NCBI RefSeq assembly: GCF_950023065.1
Contig: NC_088680.1
Location: forward strand, 18,712,559 to 18,776,558
Source: Planococcus citri
Taxonomy: Eukaryota; Arthropoda; Insecta; Hemiptera; Pseudococcidae
Direction: 5' to 3'
Length of the DNA: 64,000 bases
The position numbers were made by a program, and so were the translations under genes. Shown here one piece after another: positions 46,318 through 55,248 of the stretch (position 1 is the first letter of the stretch; every line of letters starts with the position of its first letter). The notes beneath the pieces were generated by a model. The model saw nothing but the letters and a program-made list of their open reading frames with translations, was not told the origin of the DNA and did no database searches.

Positions 46318-49300
46318 GAACTGGGTTCGTGGCTGCGGCACACAAGCTCCTTTTTCCATGTTCTCGCCGCTTACACATCAAAGACAAAAAATCTCAACTT
46401 GAATACTTGGTCGACTCCGGCTCTGATTTCTCTGTTTTGCCACCTAGTCTCTCCCGATTTCAAGGAAAAAAACAACTCAAACCGATTTTCTCTCTGTTTG
46501 GCGCTGACAACGGAAAAATTAAAGTTTATGGCTATGAAATTCTCGATGTCGACCTCGGTTTTGCAAAATCGACCGAGTGGAAATTCATTATCGCCGACGT
46601 CGATTGTCCAATCATCGGAGCTGATTTTTTGTACAAACATGACTTGATGACTGATCTCCGCTGCCGCCGTTTAGTAAAGGGAAATAATTGGTACGTTCCT
46701 GGCACCATAAAAACCGCAAAAACACCATCCGTTCATATGCTCAACTCATCTGATAAATTCTCCGAATTGCTGAAAAAGTTTCCCGAATTGGTCAGGCCAG
46801 CGCCATTTCAAGAAAAACTGAAGCACGACGTTGTGCACCATATCGAAACTTCTGGCCCTCCTGTATTTTCAAAACCAAGACGTCTGCGACCAGATATGTA
46901 TAAATGTGCTAAGGTTGAATTCAACGATATGTTACGCTTGGGCATTGTACGACGCTCAAAATCGCCATGGGCTTCACCTCTACTCCTGCGCCCAAAATCT
47001 GATGGTGAACTTCGACCATGTGGAGATTATCGTCAACTCAACACCATATCTAAAGCTGATCAATACCCTCTGCCTCACATGAGCGATGTTCCTCCAAAAC
47101 TAGTGGGCTGCAAAATCTTCACAGTCATCGACCTCGTTAAAGCTTTCCACTACATTCCTGTCCATAAAGATGGCATCGAAAAAACAGCTGTAACTACTCC
47201 ATTCGGGCTTTTTGAGTATCTACGTATGCCATTCGGCCTCAAGAATGCCCCTCGCACTTATCAACGCTTCATGGACATGATTTTGAGAGATTTTGATTTC
47301 GTTATGTGCTATCTGGACGATATCCTGATTTTCTCTAAGGATGAAGAGGAGCACCTAGAACATCTACGACTCATTTTCAAGCGCCTATCCGAATTTGGCC
47401 TCACAATCAACCCAGCGAAGTGCCAACTGGGACAATGTGAAGTCACCTTCCTTGGACGCAACATCTCGGCAGATGGTATCCTTCCTAAGCAGCAAAATGT
47501 CAACAAAATTCTTGGATTAACAACACCAAAAACCATAGCAGAATTGCGGAGAGCAATAAACTCATTTTCGTTCTACCGTGAACACATACCGAATGCTGCG
47601 ACTCTACTCGCTCCGATGAACGACTTACTCAAAGGCCACACCAAGAAACGTGATAAAACCCCAGTTCCATGGAATGACCATGCTCTAGCTTCCTATGCTG
47701 AGTGTAAGAAACGTTTGGCAAATGCAATACTTCTCGCCATACCAGACCTCAAATTGCCTCTACAACTCACCACAGATGCCTCTGACACTGGAATCGGAGC
47801 AGTGTTAGAGCAGATTCAGCCGGACGGTGTAATCCAGCCTCTAGGATTTTATTCTGCCAAATTGAACGAACATCAGCAAAATTATCCAACCTACGATCGC
47901 GAACTTCTCACCATTCACGAAGGTTTACTCCATTTTTGCCATTTGATCGAAGGTCATCCGAATTTCACTATTTTCACGGATCACCAACCACTGACTTACG
48001 CTTTTACGAAAAAACCAGTCAGCAATAAACGATACAACGCCAGGCGCGCAGCTCACCTTGACGAAATTGCTCAAATTACCTCCAACATCAAACACATATC
48101 TGGAAAAAGCAACCAAGTAGCTGACATTCTGAGCAGAGTCCATGAAATTTCTGCACCTATCAACCAATCAACTATTGCAAATGAACAGAAAAATTGCCTT
48201 CAACTGAAGAAATGGCTAGATGGCACCAAAAATTGTCCATTTACCTTAACTCCGTACCTGCTAGATGACAACTCAGTTCTACAATGCGACACAAATGAGC
48301 ACAATGATCCAAGGCCATACATACCTGCCAATCTTCGACTCAAAATCTTCCAACAACTTCACAACTTATCTCACCCTGGCCCAAATGCAACATTACGCCT
48401 AATTCAACAGAGATACATTTGGCCAGGAATGAGAAAACAAATTCGTACCTGGGCTCAAAGTTGTGACCTTTGCCAAAAAGCCAAAATCACAAGACACACT
48501 CGATCCAGCTACCAGGCATTTCCACCTTCCGAAAAATTCGAACGAGTCCACATCGATATAGTTGGTCCATTTTCTGAAAGCTATGGCCAAAAATATCTGC
48601 TCACAATGATTGACAGATTTTCCAGATGGATGGAAGTTGTGCCCATTCCAAACATCAGAGCAGAAACCGTTGTGAAAACCATAATGGACAACTGGATTTC
48701 CCGGTACGGGGTCCCAAAGGTCATCACAACTGACAGAGGGACCCAATTTATATCAGAAATCCATCATTCGTTCATCACTCTGCTCGGAGCTCAACATTTC
48801 GCTACTACAGCTTATCACCCTCAATGTAATGGCATAATTGAGCGCCTACATTGCCGCCTCAAAGAAGCACTCAAATGCCACAACTCAACCTGGACCGAGT
48901 CTCTACCAGTTGTGCTGCTTGGACTTCGCATAGCATGCAGAGATGATTTTCCATTTTCCCCAGCTGAAACTATGTTTGGGAAAGCAATTCGTCTACCTGG
49001 TGATTTCCTTCAATCAACAGATAAGCCAGACATCCTACCTCTTCCAGACTATGTAAGCAGATTAAAAACAGCATTCACCACCCTCAGACTGGCACCCTTC
49101 TTACATAAGACTTCAAAATCATTCTTTACTCATCCAAAACTACACACTGCAAAAAAAGTATATCTCCGAACGGATAGTGTAAAGCAGCCACTCTCGTTCA
49201 ACTACACTGGTCCATATGAGGTGATTAAAAGAACTGAAAAAGTCTTTACAATTGATGTGGATGGTACGATAAAAACTGTTAGCATTGACAGACTGAAGCC

Positions 49301-49448
49301 TGCATTTTACTTGGATGAAAACCCAGAAAAACAAAGGGAAAACAGCAATGAACCCAAAACTCCATCTTGGAATGAACCTGATAATTTTCCTCACCTTGAT
49401 CCTGCTCCTGTACAGTACACCACGAGATCAGGGAGAACAATCAAATAA
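46305..49448 (+). CDS. pol: Ty3/gypsy Pol (protease, RT, RNase H, integrase)
   Basis: Open in the -1 frame relative to gag from 46305 (the codon after an in-frame TAA), overlapping gag by 13 bases, so expression by -1 frameshift is expected. Counted from 46305: aspartic protease LVDSGSDFSVLP with catalytic Asp 37; reverse transcriptase with the YLDDIL box (Tyr 336, Asp 338-339); RNase H TTDASDTGIG near 491; integrase HHCC zinc domain (H-L-S-H...C-D-L-C); DD35E triad at Asp 751, Asp 810 and Glu 846; and a C-terminal GPY/F module (TGPYEVI). No chromodomain is seen. No internal stop or frameshift, so the element may be active or recently so. The first codon of the longest ATG/GTG-type ORF, 46329, is GTG, which argues against independent initiation. 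Confidence 0.95.
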   Translation, partial: SGKLRTGFVAAAHKLLFPCSRRLHIKDKKSQLEYLVDSGSDFSVLPPSLSRFQGKKQLKPIFSLFGADNGKIKVYGYEILDVDLGFAKSTEWKFIIADVDCPIIGADFLYKHDLMTDLRCRRLVKGNNWYVPGTIKTAKTPSVHMLNSSDKFSELLKKFPELVRPAPFQEKLKHDVVHHIETSGPPVFSKPRRLRPDMYKCAKVEFNDMLRLGIVRRSKSPWASPLLLRPKSDGELRPCGDYRQLNTISKADQYPLPHMSDVPPKLVGCKIFTVIDLVKAFHYIPVHKDGIEKTAVTTPFGLFEYLRMPFGLKNAPRTYQRFMDMILRDFDFVMCYLDDILIFSKDEEEHLEHLRLIFKRLSEFGLTINPAKCQLGQCEVTFLGRNISADGILPKQQNVNKILGLTTPKTIAELRRAINSFSFYREHIPNAATLLAPMNDLLKGHTKKRDKTPVPWNDHALASYAECKKRLANAILLAIPDLKLPLQLTTDASDTGIGAVLEQIQPDGVIQPLGFYSAKLNEHQQNYPTYDRELLTIHEGLLHFCHLIEGHPNFTIFTDHQPLTYAFTKKPVSNKRYNARRAAHLDEIAQITSNIKHISGKSNQVADILSRVHEISAPINQSTIANEQKNCLQLKKWLDGTKNCPFTLTPYLLDDNSVLQCDTNEHNDPRPYIPANLRLKIFQQLHNLSHPGPNATLRLIQQRYIWPGMRKQIRTWAQSCDLCQKAKITRHTRSSYQAFPPSEKFERVHIDIVGPFSESYGQKYLLTMIDRFSRWMEVVPIPNIRAETVVKTIMDNWISRYGVPKVITTDRGTQFISEIHHSFITLLGAQHFATTAYHPQCNGIIERLHCRLKEALKCHNSTWTESLPVVLLGLRIACRDDFPFSPAETMFGKAIRLPGDFLQSTDKPDILPLPDYVSRLKTAFTTLRLAPFLHKTSKSFFTHPKLHTAKKVYLRTDSVKQPLSFNYTGPYEVIKRTEKVFTIDVDGTIKTVSIDRLKPAFYLDENPEKQRENSNEPKTPSWNEPDNFPHLDPAPVQYTTRSGRTIK

Positions 49449-49686
49449 CCAGACCAGTATGTTGCTTCCCTAAATACTAAAAAACAAGTAACATGGGCAA
49501 CCAACCTACAAGATATTCGCTATTTTTCTTAATATTCTAATGTAAATTTCCTTTTTAATTAGTTTTAATTTTGACTCACAGTGCTTCAATTCTTTGAAAC
49601 TTATGTCAATTTTGCTTTTTTCTGCACTGTTTATTTTTACACTGTGTACATATTTCTTCAATTTTTTTTATCGGCTCCGCCTCTAC

Positions 49687-49694
49687 GGGGGGAG
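49687..49694 (+). other. Polypurine tract
   Basis: GGGGGGAG, three bases before the 3' LTR. Short but in the expected place for plus-strand priming. Confidence 0.6.
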
Positions 49695-49697
49695 TCC

Positions 49698-50495
49698 TGT
49701 AGGGGTATCTGTGATCGCATCTGACAACGCGAGATGCCTTTGTATTACGTTCGACTCTACCTAACGGCATTCCAGGTATCTAAAAGCGGTTCTCGCGAGT
49801 CCGATGCATTCACATCCACCCTCTACATACTACAGTGATACGTATACATTTAAAAATCGCTTTTTTTTGTATATGTATCACGAAGTAGTACGCTAGTGAA
49901 GAATACTAGCCAGTATACCTAAAATGAACCTTTTTTCTTATACAGTTTTCTGTAATGTGATTGGTTAAACAATCTACATTACAAAACAACGTTATCGAAA
50001 AAAGGTTGCTGGCTAGCTTCTTTTCTATTGGTTAATAGAATTAAGCCTTTTTATATAAATATAAGCTGTATTTAGCTTAGTTTTCAGTCTTTGTAACCAG
50101 TTCGAAACAAATAATATCACTTCTCTAAATGTTGGTTTACTTGCTCCGTTCTCTCGCGCTCTCTTCACGCCTATTAGGGTATTTTAGCTCGTGGTTTTCA
50201 TCACTCGGCGTGCACGGGGTTTTCATTCCGGGCATAGTTTTTTAAGGTAGTAGGGTCTGTTGGCTCGTGGTTAGTATTACGCGGCACGCACGGGGTTCTT
50301 ATTCCGGGCGTAAAACAACAGAGTTCATGTATCCGATTGGGGTATTTATTCCGGACGCGCACCTGGATTTTTCGAGACATTGGTCACTCAGGTTTTTTTG
50401 CGTGAAAACCAAAAACGGACGAACCAGGACGCTACGAGTTGCGGCCTTATAGATCGACACCGCGATTCGTTTGTAGGAGAGTACCGTGCCCTACA
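49698..50495 (+). repeat. 3' LTR (798 bp)
   Basis: Same ends as the 5' LTR. Differences include a 9-bp deletion within the TCTCTC-rich stretch near 50160, one extra T near 50399, and about a dozen substitutions spread along its length. Confidence 0.93.
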
Positions 50496-50519
50496 GGTAT
50501 ACGAGTATAAGTAGGAAAG

Positions 50520-51660
50520 TGTCATGCGAGCTAATAAAATGGGTTAAAATCTTAGCAGAAAGACAAAAGTCCATATCAGAACATCGAGCATTTTTGAAGA
50601 ATTTTGAGCCTTTGATTTTGGTATTTCTTAAGTGTCGTGTCTTGTGACCCACGTATAAAAACTGGCTATTGATTTACAAGAACTTCAAATGTTTCAAATC
50701 CATCGAAATGAGTTAAAATTTTGCCAGAGACAAAAACATTTCAATGAAAAGATTTTTTCGGCATTTTTGAAGAATTTTCAATTTACAAAAACTTTTGAAT
50801 AGTATTTCGATGAAAATGTTTTCTGAATAACCCACCAAAATTGATAAAAACTTTGTCTGGAGACGAAAATACATTTTCAGCATTTTTGAAAAATGTTGAG
50901 ATCAAATTTGGAAATAATTTTTAGGATTTTTGAAAAGTTGGTCTTACAACCTAGGTATCAAAATAAATTGTAATTCTCGAGCATTTTTGAAGAATTTTAT
51001 TCCCAAACTTTGGTCAGGAGAAACTCAAATATCGCAACGAAAATACTTTTTGAGCATTTCTGGAGAACTTTGAGCTCAAAATGGGGCGATGATTTTTGAA
51101 AAAAATGTAATGCAACCAATCAGAATGCACTCCTATTCCACAGAAATGAAAAATTTCCATTAATTTTTTTGAGTGGATCAGAAAAATTTCAAGCTCATTG
51201 AGTTTAGTATGATTTTTAGGATTTTTTCAAAAATTGAATAGCGTCAGACAACCGATCAAAATAAATTAAAACTTCGATAGAAAATCAAAACCATTTCAAT
51301 TTTTTTAGCAGTTTTGAAAAATTTTGAGCTTAAAATTGGGTCATGATTTTGGCGATTTTTGAAACATTGTCGGTGTCGTGGGATTTATCCAAATGATTTA
51401 AAATCGAGGAAAAAATGTTTGATAACATTTTTTTGAATTTTGAGCTTAAAATTGAGTAGGGTTTTGGAATGGGCTATGAAAAAAAGTTGTACTTCTGACC
51501 CTATCAAAACAGGTTCTGTAGGTCCAAAAGATCCAGAGATACCTCAGAGCGAACTGAATTAAAATTGAAAAAAAGATGTGTCCCATTTTGATGGATTACA
51601 TGACACTTCAAAAATTAACCCAATTTTGTGATCAAAATTTTTCAGAAATGCTCAAAATGA
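50520..51660. repeat. Degenerate ~110-bp tandem repeat (AGCATTTTTGAAGAATTTTGAGC)
   Basis: Roughly ten diverged units, each with GCATTTTTGAAGAATTTTGAG, then AAATTGGGTCATGATTTTT, then AAAAAGTGT and CCAATCAAAATGAATTAAAA. The same family recurs at 56690-56830 and 58510-60200 inside the Cib2 intron. No ORF. Confidence 0.6.
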
Positions 51661-51664
51661 GATT

Positions 51665-52146
51665 TTGATGAGAGGGTCATTCCATGTCAATTCGACCAAC
51701 GTTTTCGAGTCATGTCTTTCGATTTCGCTCAATTTTTTTACAATATCTACACATCTCGTAAATAAGAAACCTGCAATCAGTTTGGTCCCAGCCACCTCAG
51801 GGGGCGGGTGGGGGGGCTTCCATTATTTTCACATTGTCTCGAGGTATTCAACTTCAGCAGCGCATTCCTCCAAAACTATGATACTTTGATCGAAACTGAT
51901 TTCACAGTTCGAAAGGATATTACATTTTAAACTTTTTAATTATTTTGAAATTTTCACAATTTGAACGTTGAACTGTCAAATTGAGAGTTTAAATTTCAAA
52001 ATGGCGCTGTAAGTGGGAGCTACCATTTAAAATTCTGAAAAAATTTCCATAGATGTTTCTTTTGATGTTTTTTCTAAATATTCAAGTTTTGAGATGGGAT
52101 CTCTTGATGGAGGAGGAGCACCCCCACCCCCAATTTGGAGCAAAAC
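51665..52146. other. Repeat-flank sequence, no gene seen
   Basis: Begins with GAGGGTCATTCCATGTCAAT, followed by ordinary sequence. The minus and plus ORFs here have no signature. A G-rich patch is at 51798-51819. Confidence 0.35.
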
Positions 52147-52590
52147 ATTCAAAAAAAAATCTGGGGCATGTGATATATCGAATTATATGTTTTTGGTAAC
52201 GCTGAATACGAATATGACGTTAGATTTTTGATTGGACCCCATCCACGGCCCCCAGCACCTCCCCAAATGATGGGGTAAAAGTTCAATAGGGGTTTTTTCG
52301 TGCGACACATCAAATAGTATGTTTTTGGTGACGCTGAACACGAATATGACATTAGATTTTTGATTGGACCCATCCACAGTCCCCAGCACCTCTCCAATGG
52401 GGGAAATCTAAAAAAAAAAAAATGGTTTCAATCGTGTGACACATGAAATAGTATGTCTTCGATATCGCTGAACACGAATATAGCCGTCGTTTTTCAAATT
52501 GACCTCACCCATGGCTCCCAGAACCTCCCCCAATTGGTAAAAGTCAAAAAAAATTGTTGGAGGCCGTACATTGGGTCCAATCAAAAATCT
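52147..52590 (+). repeat. Three-copy tandem repeat, ~131-bp period
   Basis: Units anchored at 52187, 52318 and 52451 share TATGTTTTTGGTRACGCTGA, then ACGAATATGAC, TTTTTGATTGGACCC and CCCAGCACCTC. The first two copies are closest and the third more diverged. A 14-G run follows at 52791-52804. Confidence 0.75.
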
Positions 52591-52813
52591 GAGCAGCTAT
52601 TTTTGTGCCTTATTTGCCTTAAAATCGCCCTTAAAGTAAAAATTTCAGGTTTTGAAATGAAAATAATTTTTCCATTTTTGACCAATTTTTATAACATTTG
52701 AATTTTGGTTCATTTTTCATGAAAAAAAATGAAAATTTGATCAGATTGACATACGTATCCTCCTCAGACCCCTATCCAGGATTTTCTCCCGGGGGGGGGG
52801 GGGGTTAGATAGT

Positions 52814-52819
52814 TTTATT
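52814..52819 (-). terminator. Polyadenylation signal AATAAA for the 248-residue protein gene
   Basis: Minus-strand AATAAA lies 66 bases downstream of the stop codon at 52885-52887, at a normal distance for an insect 3'UTR. Confidence 0.6.
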
Positions 52820-52884
52820 TAGAATTAAAGTTATGTAGAACATACATATTTACAATTTTGAGATTATCTTAATCGTACAATGAT

Positions 52885-53911
52885 TCATGTTGGCTTCCAT
52901 TGTCGATTCGATGTGGTTTTTTCAAATTCATAAATAACATCCAATATTACCGGATCCGACAAACCACCCCACTTGCTTAAAGCTTCAATTGCTGAATCAG
53001 TCTGCAATAATTCCAGAGCTTCTGGAAGGTTAGCAACAACAACCCCATGTTTTGCGTTGTTTAATAAGGCTATCGCTAGTCCCAGATTTTTCGCTAAGAT
53101 AGATAAAGAAACATCCGGGTATTTCTCTTGTAATGATTTTTTGAACTTGATTGCAAGAGGGTGAGCACTTTTGCTCAAGATACGGTTCCATTTCTTGGCG
53201 TTCGCTGTATATAACTCACGTGTTTGTTCATCTTCTAGGTGATGTTTAATAATGCTGGTCCCAGATAAATCATCTGGATTAAAATCTTTTACTACTTCTT
53301 TCGGATTCGTATCCCAATGTTCTCCGTACAATTCGAATTTTTGACAAAAGTATGGAATTACGAATAATTTCAGGGCGATGTTCTTCGTGTCATCCTTTAA
53401 AAAATATATATTTTTGTAATTTACATTTTTTTAACCCCCCCTCCGCTCTACTCCAAAGCATTAAAAGAAACAGCAAAGGGATTAGCCAAGATCAGATTAC
53501 ACTAAAATCAGCCACACGTTATCATTTATAGCATCATACCATCATACCTACACTTATATTTGAAAAATAGGTAACTTCTTACCAAAGTTTTTTTTAAAAC
53601 TCCAATTTCCTCCTCTTTTTGTGTCCTTTCCACTCTTTCATTAACCAGCCAGCTTACTAATAGAGCTTCACGTGAGGTTTTTATGTGATCCAAATCCTTA
53701 AGTACCTTGTTTCGTTCCTACAAATCGAGAAAATTTATGGTCATGTAGACCAATGTAAGGTAATCATAGGAAAATAACATACAGTAACTTATAGTAGGTA
53801 GGTACTTACTCTTGCATATGGGTCTAAAGTTCTCGAACTCCAAATACCCATAACACAACAAATGAAGTCTGATAACAAAAAAAATATACTTAATAAATCA
53901 GCTTTCTTCAT
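52885..53911 (-). CDS. Putative secreted protein, 248 residues, three exons, family not recognised
   Basis: Three exons on the minus strand join without frame change: 53911-53810 (34 codons), 53717-53583 (45 codons), 53394-52885 (169 codons plus stop). Splice sites are good: AGA|GTAAGT, TTGTAG|GAACG, TTTG|GTAAGA, TTTAAAG|GATGA. The N-terminus MKKADLLSIFFLLSDFICCV is a likely signal peptide followed by a mature start near WSSRTLDPYAR. Exon 2 encodes a charged helical stretch (HIKTSREALLVSWLVNERVE). Exon 3 encodes a mostly helical, soluble region with Asp/Glu/Lys-rich segments and SLSILAKNLGLAIALLNNAK. No catalytic motif, disulfide pattern or known domain was identified. It might be a lineage-restricted extracellular protein; function is unknown. 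The intact frame through three exons, plus a polyA signal, supports a real gene. Confidence 0.78.
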
Positions 53912-54594
53912 TTTTTACTCGATCTGAGTAAGTTTAGAAGCCTTAGATTCTATACTATACCTACTTGATAGAATTTCTAGATAGGTAGGTACATCTCATA
54001 GCGATTATCCGCTTATCAGATGAACATTTCTTTCAGATAATCAGGTACCTATGATAAACATCTTAATTTAAGTAACACTCCTCGGATTTAAATAAGAACT
54101 TTTCAGAAATTTCAATTTCGAAAATGGAAAGCAAACTGGACTGACTGAGCAAAAAGAGGGCAAAAATATATTTTCTACCCTCAAAATTAGAAAATTTTGT
54201 AGGAAAACACAATTTGGTTTGAATAAAGCAAGTATGAAAATTTTAGAAAATTTGTTATGCCAGAAATCGAAATAAATAAATTCAATCTAAGGATTTTTTT
54301 AGGTTGGGGGGGGGTGATTACAGCCCCAAATCCCTTCCCAATCATGTTCCCAAATCTCAAAAACGACTCCAGTCAAGCTCATCATTCCCTCAAGTACGAA
54401 AAAATGTAGCTGAAAATCTTCAAAAATGAAAATTTCATCGATGTAACACATTTTAGGACCACTGAACATAGCACTGGGGAGTGATGAGTGACAGAAGTTT
54501 AACCTATAACCTATACGAGTTAATAAACCATAGGTAGGAATATTTTTCAAGTAGAATGTTCACATTTTGAAATTCGCAGATGGCACACAATGCT
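53912..54594. other. Upstream flank of the 248-residue protein gene
   Basis: AT-rich DNA with TAGGTA runs. A minus-strand ORF at 54299-54550 lacks motif support. No clear TATA box was seen on the minus strand. Confidence 0.35.
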
Positions 54595-55201
54595 TCACAG
54601 CACCAAGCTTCGATGAAGGTTATTCCATTCTCGAACCACGTGCTCAGCTCTGTATAATTTCACCAAACTTGTACCAGACAGATAGGTTCCTATAACCTAA
54701 AATCAAAACTTTTGATTGTATAAGTTTTCACAGTTGAATGTTAATCTCACATATACGAATTATCTGTGATGTAATTCTATACCTATTCTATTGTCTAAAT
54801 TTTTGCTCAATGAACTTATAAATTCAAATATGTAACTCTATAGGTACTCAAACCTAATAATGCTGAGCAATGCACCAAGAGAGAAAAAATATAATCTATA
54901 ATAATCATACTCGAAGCAGTATGTAGTCATTAATGTCTCATACCAACTGATTTACTTTCACTATACATACGAGTAGGTAAAGATTATTGTACAATTTGAG
55001 TTTAAATGTCAAGGAAATAATACTCGTCACCTCTCGGCTCTCATTATCCGTATACTCGTAGAATGCAACGCACACGGTAGCATTATATCTACCTATAAGT
55101 CGTTGCAAAGCTTTTAAGTAATTAATATCGTCGTCCGGTCCGGTACAATTCGCTATGTACTTACTGCAAATGATATTAGAACACGCAAAGGCCACACCCG
55201 C
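54595..55201 (-). CDS. Unrecognised spliced gene fragment, two 3' exons
   Basis: The upstream exon (about 55201 or 55163 to 55031) encodes a non-random-looking peptide including YIANCTGPDDDINYLKAL and FYEYTDNESRE, ending at GAG|GTGACG. The next exon (54696-54595), after TTTTAG, continues in the same phase with VIGTYLSGTSLVKLYRAEH and VVREWNNLHRSLVL then stop. The upstream exon has no in-frame ATG: the first codon of its ORF is GTG, and acceptor-like AATAG (55203) and ATTTGCAG (55165) precede it. Earlier exons must therefore lie to the right, antisense to the Cib2 5' region; I could not find them. Family not recognised. The join and strand are inferred from phase and splice sites. Confidence 0.4.
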
Positions 55202-55248
55202 CTATTTGGAAATATCAACAGCTGAAAACAGTTGGAATCCGCTCAGAA

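Larger units (their letters stand above)
44485..50499 (+). mobile_element. Complete Ty3/gypsy LTR retrotransposon
   Basis: A full element: 4-bp target duplication GGTA (44485-44488 and 50496-50499), 5' LTR, tRNA-Phe-type primer site, gag, pol in the -1 frame, purine tract, 3' LTR. Domain order protease-RT-RNase H-integrase defines Ty3/gypsy (Metaviridae). There is no env-like ORF: only about 250 bp lie between the pol stop and the 3' LTR. Both ORFs are intact and the two LTRs differ at only about a dozen positions plus one 9-bp and one 1-bp indel, so insertion was fairly recent. Confidence 0.95.

Noticed and set aside
54299..54550. 83-codon minus-strand ORF as an extra exon of a neighbouring gene
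   Set aside because: No splice site gives in-phase joining to either neighbour, and its 3' end runs into a G/C homopolymer.
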